DNA from: Prunella strophiata
Lineage: Eukaryota; Chordata; Aves; Passeriformes; Prunellidae
Direction of reading: 5' to 3'
Assembly (NCBI GenBank): GCA_036583965.1
Contig: JAZBQD010000019.1
Location: 16,817,585 to 16,881,584 of the forward strand
Length of the DNA: 64,000 bases
Positions within the stretch are counted from its first letter, which is position 1; every line of letters starts with the position of its first letter. The position numbers were made by a program, and so were the translations under genes. The notes beneath the pieces are model-generated. The model saw only the letters and a list, made by a program, of their open reading frames with translations, had not been told where the DNA came from and did no database searches. Below are positions 1-11,143 of this stretch, one piece after another.

Positions 1-1639
1 TCTTCGTACCTAGCAGTGAGAGGTTTATTTTCTTTTTATTTGATGCCTGACCTGTTCTCTGGCTCATGTGTTGTAAGAATCAAAACTAGTTGTTTCACAC
101 GCTTCCTTGACAGTTTTGCAGTTTATATAAACAAAACATATCTGGCAGCTGGTGCTGTTCTTAGCTCAGCAGTACAGTTGTTCTTACCTCTTTGTCCATA
201 GAGATAGATCTACTGTCTTTAACTTAATTAAAGAAATGCTTGTTACAAGAATGTGGACCAGAGCAATTTTTAGGATCTACTTGATGGGTTGCATATGAGA
301 GGGAAAGGTACACTGTGATACTTTCCTCTTTGGCACTTCAGAAGTTCTGCTATTTGAAGTGTTCAAGAATGTCAGTGATAGACCTCGCTCTTTTCATTGT
401 AAACAGTCTTGGTGGTATTTCAGCTCCTGAACCAAAGCACTTGTTTTAGAGTGTCATTTTGATTCCTTGCTATGTTTGACAATCTTGTTTCCTCAACCAT
501 CTTTGGAAATGGAGCTTGCTCAGTGATGCATTAAACGGAATAAAAGGAAAGAGAAATGTTACTTGTTAAATGAAATACTTTCTATAAGTACAGATCAGAA
601 AGAAAGTATCAACTTGCAAATCCCCTAAAACATAAAGTAACCAGTTTGAGATATTTTCACCCTTTTTAAAAGTTGCCACTTGGCTTTAAAAGTGCAATTA
701 AGAAAATTAATCTCCATTGTTCTTGTCTCAAGTGGGACATTACCATGCTGACCTAAAGTATTATTTTCAAGGTCCACTCCTGTTTGTTAATCCCTTTTTT
801 AAAGAGGCTCATAAACAAAAATTGTTTACTCAGAACACACTCTGGAATCTTCTGAATATTATGAGTAAAGTATCTGTCCTGAAAGGACCCTCCAGTAACC
901 GAGTCTTTGAAAGGCAATTAACTGCATACAGTGAACTGAAGTTCAGTTTTGTGAGTTTGGAGCAGGCCTCTGATCTCTGAGAGCCTTTCACACAGCCCAT
1001 GTTAAACTCCTTGAAGCAAACTAACCTGCTTTGAATTGCTGTACAGAATCAGTTGTCTTTTCTGTGCATGCAGTTTAAACTCTTTGATTTCCAGAGAAAT
1101 GGAATAATTGCAGAAAGTGCAGTCCTCCAGAGTGTTATGCTAAAGATATCTTTGAGCAGGGTAATGTTGATCGTAATATCTGATTTTACTATTTGTTTGT
1201 AATAACACTGTGGCTGTGGTGATGAAATGTGGGATTTGGAGTAAGTCTGTAACAAAGGAGATTTGGGTTGAAATACCATGTTTAGATTTGGTCACTTTCA
1301 TTTCTTGTTTAGTTTGCAGCTTGAAGCTGAAGCTACACAAGCTGTTGATTTTTATCAATTATGCTATGGTTTCTGTTTGAAGGAAAAGAAAGAATATGCA
1401 GAAAACAGACTGCAACAAAATAGATACAGAGTATCTTTAAAAATGAAAAAAATCATTGTAGCATATTTGGGTTTTTTTTGGAAAAATTACTTATTGCATT
1501 AACAATTGTCTGTACCATTTGTGCTTTTAGTATATGCATCAGAGCTTGCATAAAATATGTTGATATTGATGGAAATAACTCTATTTGATGGAATGGTCTC
1601 ATGAAATGAAGCATTATGCCCTATTGTGTTGTGCAAAGG

Positions 1640-1965
1640 GGAATGCTAGCCTCTGACAGCCTGGTGGGTTGTGCCAGAGTATGAAAGAGCTGGCCAAGGC
1701 CATTGCATGGACACTCATTTCTTTGGAGGTCCTTGTGATGGAGGGTGATTCTTGGCGACTGGAAAAAGGTACATATGGCCATTTGCAAGGAGGGTCCAGG
1801 GACTGGAGGTTGATCAACCTAACCTTAGGCTCTGAGAAGATTAGGAAGTATGTCCTGGTAGGATAAGGAGGTGACTGGGATCAGTTGACATGGATTTATC
1901 AAGGACACAGCAGCCAGACAGCTTTTGATGAGAAGTGACTGACTGGATGGATGGAGACAGTGGTT
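1640..1965 (+). mobile_element. CR1 LINE fragment, internal ORF2 (reverse transcriptase) region
   Basis: The + strand reads like decayed CR1 ORF2. A 'gagctggccaaggccattgc' block is followed by 'gactggaaaaaggtacata', 'agggactggaggttgatca' and 'gatcagttgacatggattta', spaced as in the CR1 palm region. Matches break between frames, so it is frameshifted and dead. Neither the 5' end nor the CR1 3' tail is visible, so it is an internal remnant. Limits are approximate and the match is from recall, without alignment. Confidence 0.6.
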
Positions 1966-3010
1966 GGAGTCAATGGACAAAAATTGCAAAAGGGAAATGT
2001 TGAGTAGATAACAAGCTAAAAAATTCTAGAAGAAGAACAGCTAAATGGTGTGCAATGTCATCTGGAGGGGCTTTGTAATCTGTGGAAATTCTCAAAACTG
2101 TGTATAATCCTGTGCTTTCCCTAATGTTGAAGTATGTGTTTTATTTCTTTTTCTTCACGTAGTACATTGAAATTTTTTTCATTTTTAAAATGTTTTAATT
2201 GAATTTTTTTTCCATTTTTGCTGAACAGACTTCAGCAAAAGAATGGCAAAACTAGTGTAAATTGCTTCAGACAAGCCTGTGTGGCTGGGTGGGAAGCAGT
2301 CTGGGATTTCTGGCTTGGGCCCTTTCCTAGGGGAATGCAGCTGAAAGTGAATGTTGGGGCTGGTGGCTGTTGCTGCCAATGGTGGTGGAGCAATGGAGGC
2401 TGTGGGCAAGGATTTCAAAGCCTGGTGCTGGTCCCTCCAGGTGCTTATGCTGACAACATCTGTTTCCCCTTTCCCTGCTTTTTGCTGACTCTGATAATGT
2501 GTTATTCTTGTTTATTTTCTAAACACAGAGAAGACTCTGTAAACCATATTAAGTCATAAATGTGCTCAATCCTCACAGGCTCACTTGTTCCCTGCTGCAA
2601 CTAACAATGGGTTTCTTGTGCATTACCAAAATATTTCTTATTTACCATAGAACCTCTCATTCTAGTTCTGTTCAGACATTGTTTGCAAGACATGATGTGG
2701 TCTTTTCAAGTCCCAGAAAGGTGATGACTTTTACAGTGCTCTTCTGACTAGAGGAATAACTCAAAACATTTCAGTAAGAGAAGTTTAGGGGTCCTGGCTA
2801 AGGGTGAGGTAGAGCATTACCAGTTTCTTGAATTTTGGAAGTGTGCTGGGTGCAGCATTGCTGGGCAGCCTGGTATTACATTGTACCTTCAAGTCTGAGA
2901 AGTGGTGGTAAGCTGTAAGAAATGGGGAGAGGGATGAGAAATGGACTGTCATACTGAAGACTTGGGATGGCTGGAGCCTTAAAAAGGTCTGAGGGAGATC
3001 TACAGAGAAG

Positions 3011-3050
3011 ATATGGATGGTGATCACATCACATCACATATGGATGGTGA
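3011..3050. repeat. Short tandem duplication
   Basis: A 13-bp unit, atatggatggtga, occurs at 3011-3023 and again at 3038-3050. The spacer between them is itself a tcacatcacatcac repeat. This looks like local replication slippage in the intron. Confidence 0.8.
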
Positions 3051-3449
3051 GACATAATGAAGGACATGTAACTTCAAAGAAATAAATTAATCCAATATCA
3101 GTGTTCATATTTGAAACCAGTTTTTTTGGTGAAGTATCAGAAGTGTATCTTGTCCTGTTCAGAGAGCTACATAAAGTGGAATCAAGTGCTGCTTTTTTGA
3201 GGAGGAAGGGGAGAATACTGATTTGAGGTTAATGTTTTAATTCTTTTAGTCTTAGAACACAAGAGACTTGATTCTACAGTGAGTCAGGCAGGGAAAAGAT
3301 AAGTTGAAAAGTAAAACAAAATATCACATGACATGATAAACCTGAATACTTAATGTTGTGTTTGCTTTGGTTGGTTTGTGTGTAAAATTCAGGCAATGTT
3401 AGTGAAATAAAATGATTTCTAATACTTCCTGTGTTTGTTGTTTTTACAG

Positions 3450-3604
3450 ATGACATGGCAGAGCTTCTTCTCGGGGAATCCAAACTAGAACAATTTTTGA
3501 AGGAAAATACTCTTAAACACAGTAATAGTCCCCGGGGCCCGCAGCCAAAGCTGACTGAGGTCAGGAAACACCTCACAGCAGCACTTGATAGGGGTAATCT
3601 CAAG
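3450..3604 (+). CDS. TTC7B: TTC7B coding exon (probably exon 2), residues ~41-92
   Basis: 155 nt. The acceptor ttttacag precedes it and the donor is AAG|gtatgt. The first two bases (AT) complete an Asp codon begun in the previous exon; the exon ends in phase 0. It encodes MAELLLGESKLEQFLKEN followed by SPRGPQPKLTEVRKHLTAAL, the N-terminal helical region before the first TPRs. I do not take the internal ATG at 3452 as the start: vertebrate TTC7B has about 40 residues before this point, and the exon opens in the middle of a codon. Residue numbers assume 40 upstream residues, as in the human protein. Confidence 0.95.
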
Positions 3605-4413
3605 GTATGTAAGTCGGCCTGAGCAAGAATTAGAAAAGTTGAAATTGATTGAAGTATTGAGGAAAGGTTCCTTAAATTATATTTGCAGATTCTGAAAGTG
3701 AGATTAATACAAGAGAGCATTTTCTGTCAGAACTTTTAATGTTCATAACCATTCTGGTCCTTCTTTTACTTAACTCTTGTTGTAGCTACTATGTCAGCTT
3801 ACCTCTTCTGTACTCAGCATCCATCTTGTCAGAGATCAAAATAAGCTTCTTTTACACTCATCTGTAACATTTTGTTTTCAGTGACTTCTGGGAGTATTAA
3901 TTTCTCTTTATTTTCTCTCTTCATTTCTCCATTAGTTCTTTTTTCCAAGACATTTATTCTACCCTGATACTTTGAAATGGTGTGAATTAAATATGTAGGC
4001 TGTGGAACATATATATCATTATGTTTTGATGCTCTGTTGTTTTCAACTGTGCTTGTGTTAGAAAAAGAAATCACATGAGGAGCTGTAATGATAGGCTGCC
4101 TTTAAATAGTTTTGTCACCTGGAAAAGCTGGTTTCCAACTGAGAAGTATTTCTGATACACGTGTAAATACACATGTGAATATCTAAAATGGCTGGTGGCT
4201 GGTAATGCTTTTCAGTAGCTTGCTGGAATGAGATTTAGTGAATTCCCCCCTACTTCAAGCTTCTCAAATATTACACAAGACAGGATTTTGTTCATTTGTT
4301 GCTCTGTTAGAAGAAATATTCTGGGGGTGACAGTAAAACATACCTAATAATTATCAGAAGGAATTAGGTGTGTTTTCTTAGGGAAAACCCTTTCTTATTT
4401 CTCTTCCTTCTAG
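3605..4413 (+). other. TTC7B: TTC7B intron, 809 bp
   Basis: GT-AG intron from gtatgt to the pyrimidine-rich acceptor ctcttccttctag. I see no repeat or RNA gene in it. Confidence 0.9.
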
Positions 4414-4582
4414 CCAGAATTCCTACAAGAAGCCAACCTAATAATGGCCAAATTAAACTATGTGGAAGGTGATTACAAAGAAGCTCTGAACACGTATGCT
4501 CGAGTTGGTGTTGATGACTTGCAGCTGACTGCAGTGCCACCGTATCGGCTACGGATGATTGCTGAAGCGTACTCTACAAAGG
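4414..4582 (+). CDS. TTC7B: TTC7B coding exon (probably exon 3), residues ~93-149
   Basis: 169 nt, starting in phase 0 (PEFLQEANLIMAKLNYVEGD) and ending one base into a Gly codon before the donor gtgaga. It encodes a helix-turn-helix repeat with typical TPR spacing: NYVEGDYKEALNTYARVG, then YRLRMIAEAYSTKG. The first residue is Pro where I recall Ser in the human protein. The frame is open throughout and joins the exon at 17032 across a 12.4 kb intron. Confidence 0.95.
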
Positions 4583-6330
4583 GTGAGATTGCTCTTTCCA
4601 GTATCATCATGTGGAAGTAGTTTTTTAAAAGTTAATTTATATCTTGTCCAAAGATGAAGAGTTTTTTAGTTTGAATGTCATCTACACAGTAGTGGAGTGC
4701 CATATTTGTAGATAAAATAAGAGGATGATTTGGGTCCTTTAAATTGTTCCGAGTTTTTGACAGTTGACAAGACTTTTACCTCAATTAATATTATAACTGT
4801 GCTGTCACCTGATCAAATTTTTTGAGTGTGTGTATGTAAAAGTCCTCCCATGTATGTCACAGTAACTGTGGCTAGTTGCTAAAACTATTATCACTGTTGC
4901 TGAAAGTTAAGGGCTACAAAATTCAGTGCAGTTTTGTGGTGACTGTGGGTAGAATGGAGAACTTAGATTCACAGTTATGCCTTTTACTGATTGTTAACGT
5001 GCTCAGCCTAAGCTAGGTTGCATAGCTAAAATGCCACTTAATTGAGAAGAGTATTAATAACATGATAACTGAATTAAAGCAATGCATAAGTTGTGCACTT
5101 TTATTTTTGAATTTTTCTAATATGAATATAGATTTTTTGAAAAATTCAGAAAGTGAAGGTAATTAAAAACCATTTTCTTCTTTACTACTCTAGTATAGTG
5201 AAAATTGTAATGCTGGCCTTGTGTCTTAAGGTGGCAGTGCCACTTCAGTTTAGAAAACTCTGTAATAGACTTGGGGCTGGTCAGTGTGTTGGGGAAAATG
5301 GCAGTTTATATGCCAGGGGTTTATTAGAATTTACTGAGTGAAGTGTTTGTTTTGGTCTGCTGTGTTTAAGTATAGGTTTGGTTGCATATGTATGTATAAC
5401 TTTTTGTTATGGCAAGAGGAGTGTCAAAGGCAGCAAAAAAATTGTGAGATACTTCTATAGCTTTGACTGACAATTGATCAAAGATTGTTTTCCACCAACA
5501 CAGTCCTCCAGTAAATGTTAGACAAGCATGAATCATGTCCTGTAGAGATGTCAGGGAAGTCAGGGAACTAATTGGTAGCAGAAACAAGAGGATGCTTCAT
5601 AAGTTTGGTCACTATTTAGATTAAAGTGGGAAGTGGGAGTACTGGAAGAATTCTTGTATGTGATCTAAATCTGCTCAGTTTTCTGAAACAGCATTTCTGT
5701 GGGCTTTAGAGCAGTGTCTGCTTTGGGTACACTTCCACTCAGGTTTGTGGATTTTGGCTGTTCTTTTTGTTTTGTTTTTTAAATCTATCAGGATGTCTGT
5801 TGAATTTGTCATGTTCTTTCCATGGACTTGAACAACTTTAAGAATCTAAATTTGCTTTTATCTCCAAGGAATTTAATTGAATCTTTTCCCAGAGCTCAAC
5901 TCTTGTGGCTCTGTTTTATTTGGCCTCATAAGGATATAAACCGGTTGAAACCATAGTGGCATAAATTTTGCACGTAAAATTAGTATTATTAATTTTACTT
6001 AATTTAAAAATAATGTATTAGAAAATAGAAAAACAGATACCTTTTCTACTGTGGAATATTTTGCAGCTTCAGAATTTTTTTTAAAAAATGAGAACAGAAA
6101 CCCAGCATATTTTCTGTCTAGATGTGTGGGGTTTTTTCTTCTGATTTCAAATTGTATTCTTAAAACACTGAAATCTGTCATATGAGGCCTGATTTGTCAT
6201 GATGGGACTTCATTACTTTTGTCAGTTCTATTGGGTGACTGGCTACCAGTTTAACTGAGCAAACTATTGGGGCTTTTTTGTTGTTTTGTTCATTTTCAGG
6301 AATATATTTTTTTGCTATTGTGTTTCCAGA

Positions 6331-6726
6331 TTGAATGAAATTGCAGGACTCTTTGGGTTGGAAGGGACCTTAAAGATCATCTCATTCCAAACCTGCTATA
6401 GGAAGGGGCACCTTCCACTAGACCAGGTTGCGCAAAACTCCATCCAAGCTGTCTGTGAGCACTCCCAGGGATGGGACATCCACAGCTTCTCTGGACAGTC
6501 TGTTTCAGTGCCTCACCACCCTCACAGAAGACAATTTCTTGCTGACAGCTAATTTAAACCTGCCCCCTTTCAATTTAAAGCCTTTATTCTTTGTCCTGTC
6601 CCTACATGCTCTTGTAAAATGTCTGTCTCCAGCTTTCTTGCAGGCCTGTTTAGGTACTGGAAGGTGATTTAAGGTCTGCATTGAGCCTTCTCTTCTCCAG
6701 GCTGAGCAACCCCAACTCTCTCAGAA
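6331..6726 (-). mobile_element. CR1 LINE, 5'-truncated copy (minus strand)
   Basis: Read on the + strand, this is the reverse complement of a CR1 3' part. It starts at 'ctttgggttggaagggacct' and passes through 'gatgggacatccacagcttc'. It ends with 'cttctcttccaggctgagc'-type sequence (here tcttctccaggctgagcaac) and cccaactctctcag. On the minus strand this is the end of ORF2 plus the 3' UTR. The element's 3' end is at left and the 5' truncation at right. Several frameshifts make it inactive. Confidence 0.85.
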
Positions 6727-7749
6727 GATTAAAAAATTTTTATTTCCTTTCTTCTCATGGTAGAGGATTGCAAGAATATAGTCTTCTGTGTTCTAGAATG
6801 AGGTGGTAATCACAGCAGTCTTAAATTTAGTATTCAAAGTCTGGACAGGTTTAGAGTAGCTGACAACTAAATAGCATATGTTTCTACCCAGTAGTGTACA
6901 TTTAATTCTCACCCTCTTCCCCATTTCTGGTCGATGTTTTTCTTTCTCCTTTTAAGAGTGACTGTAAACTTTACAGTCTGAATTAAGAGCCTCTTCAGAG
7001 GTGACTGAGGCTTGTAAGTATTACCCAACTAAACAAGTTATTCTTAACAGAGATTTTGTGCTTCACTGGGATTTTTATTTCTGCTTGTATGTACAGGGAT
7101 AACTGGATTATAGAAAGTTTATAAAACTCTTCAGAGTATTTAGATTTTATTTCTTTGGCAGTCATAGCACCATGTTATTAAGCAGCGAGGGACTGTCCAT
7201 GCCTGTTTGCAAGCATTGGCCCAGCTGCACCATTTAATGCTGCACCATGCAGGGGCAGTGAAAGATACCTGCTGAAATTTCCCCCTTTGAATCCAGTTCC
7301 AGTGGATTTGCAGCCTTGTATACTATTGTGTAATGGTCAGATACTGATGTTCTTAACCACTGAGAAAGGCAGAGGGCAGATAACAAATGGTTTTTTTTTA
7401 ATGGCCTTAAGAGTTTGTCATTATTTAATGTGGGACCATGTCCATGTACTTTTCACTGTGAGGCTTCATTTTGTAACCTCAGAGGTGATGGATTGAGAGG
7501 GATGCAGGAGTTGACATGTTTCTTCTTCTGCAGTTGTTACAGGGTAGTTATATGAGCATGTTGCACTGTAACCATAAACAGTTCCACAGCTCATAGCAAG
7601 CCCTTGGAAATGACCTTCTTTCCAGATGGCTCATCTTACTCCTGCACATGGAACACACAAAGTATGTCTCTCTGTTCTTCACAGCCAAGGAAGGGTCTCT
7701 GTGTGTGTGTGTATGGATGCAACAAAGTACAAAATGGATTCAGGGGTCA

Positions 7750-7775
7750 GCTTCAAGCTAGATTTTGCTTGAAGC
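7750..7775. repeat. Perfect 9-bp inverted repeat (hairpin)
   Basis: gcttcaagc (7750-7758) and gcttgaagc (7767-7775) are exact reverse complements around an 8-nt loop. It sits deep in the intron with no associated gene, and its function is unknown. Confidence 0.75.
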
Positions 7776-10669
7776 AAAAAGAAAGGGTAGAGGAACAGCA
7801 GTAGTGACAATGCTGGGGAGAAAAAAATGGAATTGGAACATGGAAGGGAAAACCAGGGAACTAAGACATCTACTGCCCATGGTGCATTCATGAAGGGGGT
7901 CCTCATATTTTTATTACATAAATGAGTTAAATGCTTATATATGTATCTTTTAAAAAATGCTTTTAGCTCTTTATGCTGCTTACAGCTTTAGTTGAGGACA
8001 GCCTATTTAGAAGACTATATATGAGAAGGGGCATAATATGGAATGATAGTAAGTCAAGCCAAGGATTCAAAGACTCTCAAACCCAGCAAGGAAGATTAAA
8101 TGATTGTTATTATTTTCTTGGAAATATCTAGTTAGTGAAATGCTGCTTCAGCTCTTCCAAAGAAAGTTTCTTGCTAGATTTGCTTCTGTGTCCATTGAAA
8201 CAACAAGGAGCAGACTAACTGTGTGAATGCATGAGGCAAAGCCTCAGAAACTTGGTTAGTATAATTCCAATGTTTTCCTGCCTTTCTTCACACTTTTCCT
8301 CAAATTCACATGTTAAAAACAGAGTTGTAGAAGAAGATTATTTTCTTTTATGTAATTAACTTCATGGACTAGCACACCTTTTTGACTTTGCACTGATGTT
8401 TTTATGTGTATGCCCATAGAATGCAGTTCTGATTACACCTAGTGTTTTCTTTAAGGAAGGAGCTAATTTTGATGCTGTGCTTCTGAGTAATGATTCTGTA
8501 TGGGTATGTAGAAGGTGTTGTGTGGGATAGAGTGTCAATAAAATCATAGTTTTTGTATTAGATACATAAGTTCTTTAAAATTCAAAGACTTACTTAAAAA
8601 CATGCAGTGGGACATATTTAAAATATAATATAAAACAGAAATTGAGAAGATGGAGCTTTTCAAATCAATGGACCACTTAGTATTTGCAAAAACATGAGAA
8701 TACTTATTTGGATCTATTGGTTAGCTTTCCCCCCATCTGCTTGTAAATTTATTTGACACATAAGCAGAGGAGAAACATCAAATAAAACAATTTTCTGTAG
8801 CAAAATGGCTATGGATGGAGTTGCCAGCTTGTTTCAAGAGGGTGTGATGAGGGAGAGAAAAATAGGCATAAAAGAATGACATTGCTGAGGAGATGGGCAG
8901 GTTTGCATGACTGTTGTGGCAATGTGTTAGCCTGAGAGCAGATGTATCAGATTGCTGGAGCTGGCTCCCTGAAGCTGTTGCTTGTTGGTCACAGGGGCAT
9001 GTCATACCTTTAATATGAAATTTTAAGGAGCAGTATAAAAAAAAGCAGAGTTTCTTTTTTTCTTCTGTCACAGATATAACTTGGATATCAGTACTGGTTA
9101 TTAGAGACGTTTTATGTGGATTGAGCAAAGCTAAGAAATGAGGCTGGGCAGGGGGAGGAGGAAGGAAAGACAGTCTTGAGATTGTGGTGACAAGTCTTGG
9201 CTCAAAGTAAAATGTAGAGGGGTTTTGCACATTTGTGGATGTATTAAATACTTGATATTTAAGTATCCTCATAGGAAGAACTACTTTCTGATAGGTAGGG
9301 AAGGTTCCCTCGTTCAAAAGCCTAAGTTTGTCTCTTTAGGGTCTATTTGTTTACTTTCTTCCCTGGATCAGTTTAATTGGCAGTGCTCAGTTCTGAGATT
9401 GAGGAGGATCTTAAACTCATGAAGAATTGAAATAAAACAAGTTATGAATCCATGAAGAGGTAAAGAGTATATATGTCTTTTCATGTTAAACTTCTGTTAG
9501 TAGCTCCAACTTTTCCTACTTCCTTCTCTTACAAGACCAATCAGAAAAAGAAGTTTATGTGCTGTTGCCATACAGAAGCATGTATTTATATATATTTATA
9601 ATTATAATCCATTTTAATATTGGCTGAAGCTAATAATCCCCTAGGGTTGTGGCCTCTGGGAACAGAACAATTAAGTTTCTGCAAGTTTTCAGCAGTATAT
9701 GAACGAGGTAATATACTGGAAAGCATGCATAGGCATTATTCAAATACTGTGCAGGCAGTATGTCCTATGTTTCTAAGCAATTTTGTTTGCTTATGGAAGC
9801 AGAGATGAAATGCATGCACAGTGGGATATTGAGGTGTTATTTTGGGGAGGAGCAACTTGTCAGGAACTCTGCAATAAGTTTTTATTTAAATAGGAAATAA
9901 GCTTATTGAAATTTTAGGTAACATAATTCTGATACTGCTGCCTAAGTCAGAAGACATAATTGAAAAAATGAATTTATACTTGGCATTACAAATTAGTGAC
10001 CCTTTCTAAACATGCTTATAGAGGAGCATAGCAATTTACAGGTCTGACATTTCTTAAAGTCTGCAACTTTGTAAACTTAATTTTAGTAAAGGAAATATGT
10101 TTATAATTAACACAGTGTATAGATTCATAGACAACTTCAGGTATCTGTCAAGATGACTGTGTTGCATTACAGTAATGAATTTTTGTTAAGTGTGTGAGGG
10201 ATGCTGTTTTATAAGTTAGATTGTGACATTACAGAATTTTAGCCTTATTGCTGCAAGTCATTTTACATCTTTATTGCCTACATCTGTGTTTGAATAACTG
10301 TGTTTACATTTAGATGATGTATGTTGAGAAAGGTGAGGCTGTCTTTAGTGCTGCTGACCCATATTCAAATGTAATGTTGCATTTACCAAGTTAAATGATT
10401 TGCTATTAATTAGTTCTGTTTACAGAAACATGGAAATACTCATTAGGTTCAGTGGCAGTGTCAGGTGCATGTGAATTGTTACTTTGCAGTTAGGAAAAGA
10501 TGCTGCACTTAACTTTAATCATATGCAATTGTAATGGGATCTTGTGCACTGCTAGCCTGTGTCAGCAGACACCAAACAGCTCTTCATGGAAGAATGCTAA
10601 ATGAAAGCTGGTTTAGTAATTGTGCTGGGGATCTCTAGACTCATTAGGTAATGGGTCAAGAACTCAGGT

Positions 10670-10681
10670 CCCCCCCCCCCC
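10670..10681. repeat. C12 homopolymer
   Basis: Twelve consecutive C on the + strand, followed by tcctcctg. It is a slippage-prone tract and its length may be uncertain in any assembly. Confidence 0.9.
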
Positions 10682-10880
10682 TCCTCCTGTCTTGCTGTGC
10701 AAATGTTGCAGACTGTCAGTGAGCATTTTGCAGACCATGGCTAGGAGGCCTGTACCATAGGGAGTTCAAATTTTCTCCATTAAAACTTTTCATTCCCCAG
10801 ACTGCATTTATGACATCTGCCCTACTGGAGCAGGGACTGAGAGGAACCCAGGCATTTGTCCTGCTTTCCTCAGTACTGCT

Positions 10881-10906
10881 TTTAGCTTTCTTATTTGAAA
10901 GCTAAA
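10881..10906. repeat. Perfect 10-bp inverted repeat (hairpin)
   Basis: tttagctttc (10881-10890) and gaaagctaaa (10897-10906) pair perfectly around a 6-nt loop, ttattt. The stem is too short for a microRNA precursor. I assign no function. Confidence 0.75.
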
Positions 10907-11128
10907 CTCTGAATGAGAATACTATGTTTCTTATTAAAATGGAATTCTTTAGGACTTGGGCAGTTTGGTGGTGTCTTACTCTTAGTTTCTCCCAAATCTT
11001 TAGAATTTCTTCAGAATCCTTCCTTTGTCAGAGTGAAGAGAGATTAAAAATGTTGGGCTCCAATTAAAAACTAGTGATTCTGGCTTCTTTTTCTCATGCC
11101 ACAGGAAGAGCAGATATCACAGTAGAGC

Positions 11129-11143
11129 TTTTTTTTTTTTTTT
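11129..11143. repeat. T15 homopolymer
   Basis: Fifteen consecutive T on the + strand. No recognisable retrocopy adjoins it. Confidence 0.85.

Larger units (their letters stand above)
1..3449 (+). other. TTC7B: TTC7B intron upstream of the first exon in the window (3' part)
   Basis: Non-coding intron sequence ending in the acceptor ttttacag at 3449. It carries a CR1 LINE fragment at about 1640-1965 and a small tandem duplication at 3011-3050. A locally GC-richer stretch near 2270-2450 has no recognisable identity. I see nothing else. Confidence 0.85.

Noticed and set aside
3274..3720. 148-codon minus-strand frame
   Set aside because: It overlaps the TTC7B exon at 3450-3604 on the opposite strand; it is a shadow of coding sequence plus flanking intron, with no recognisable domain.
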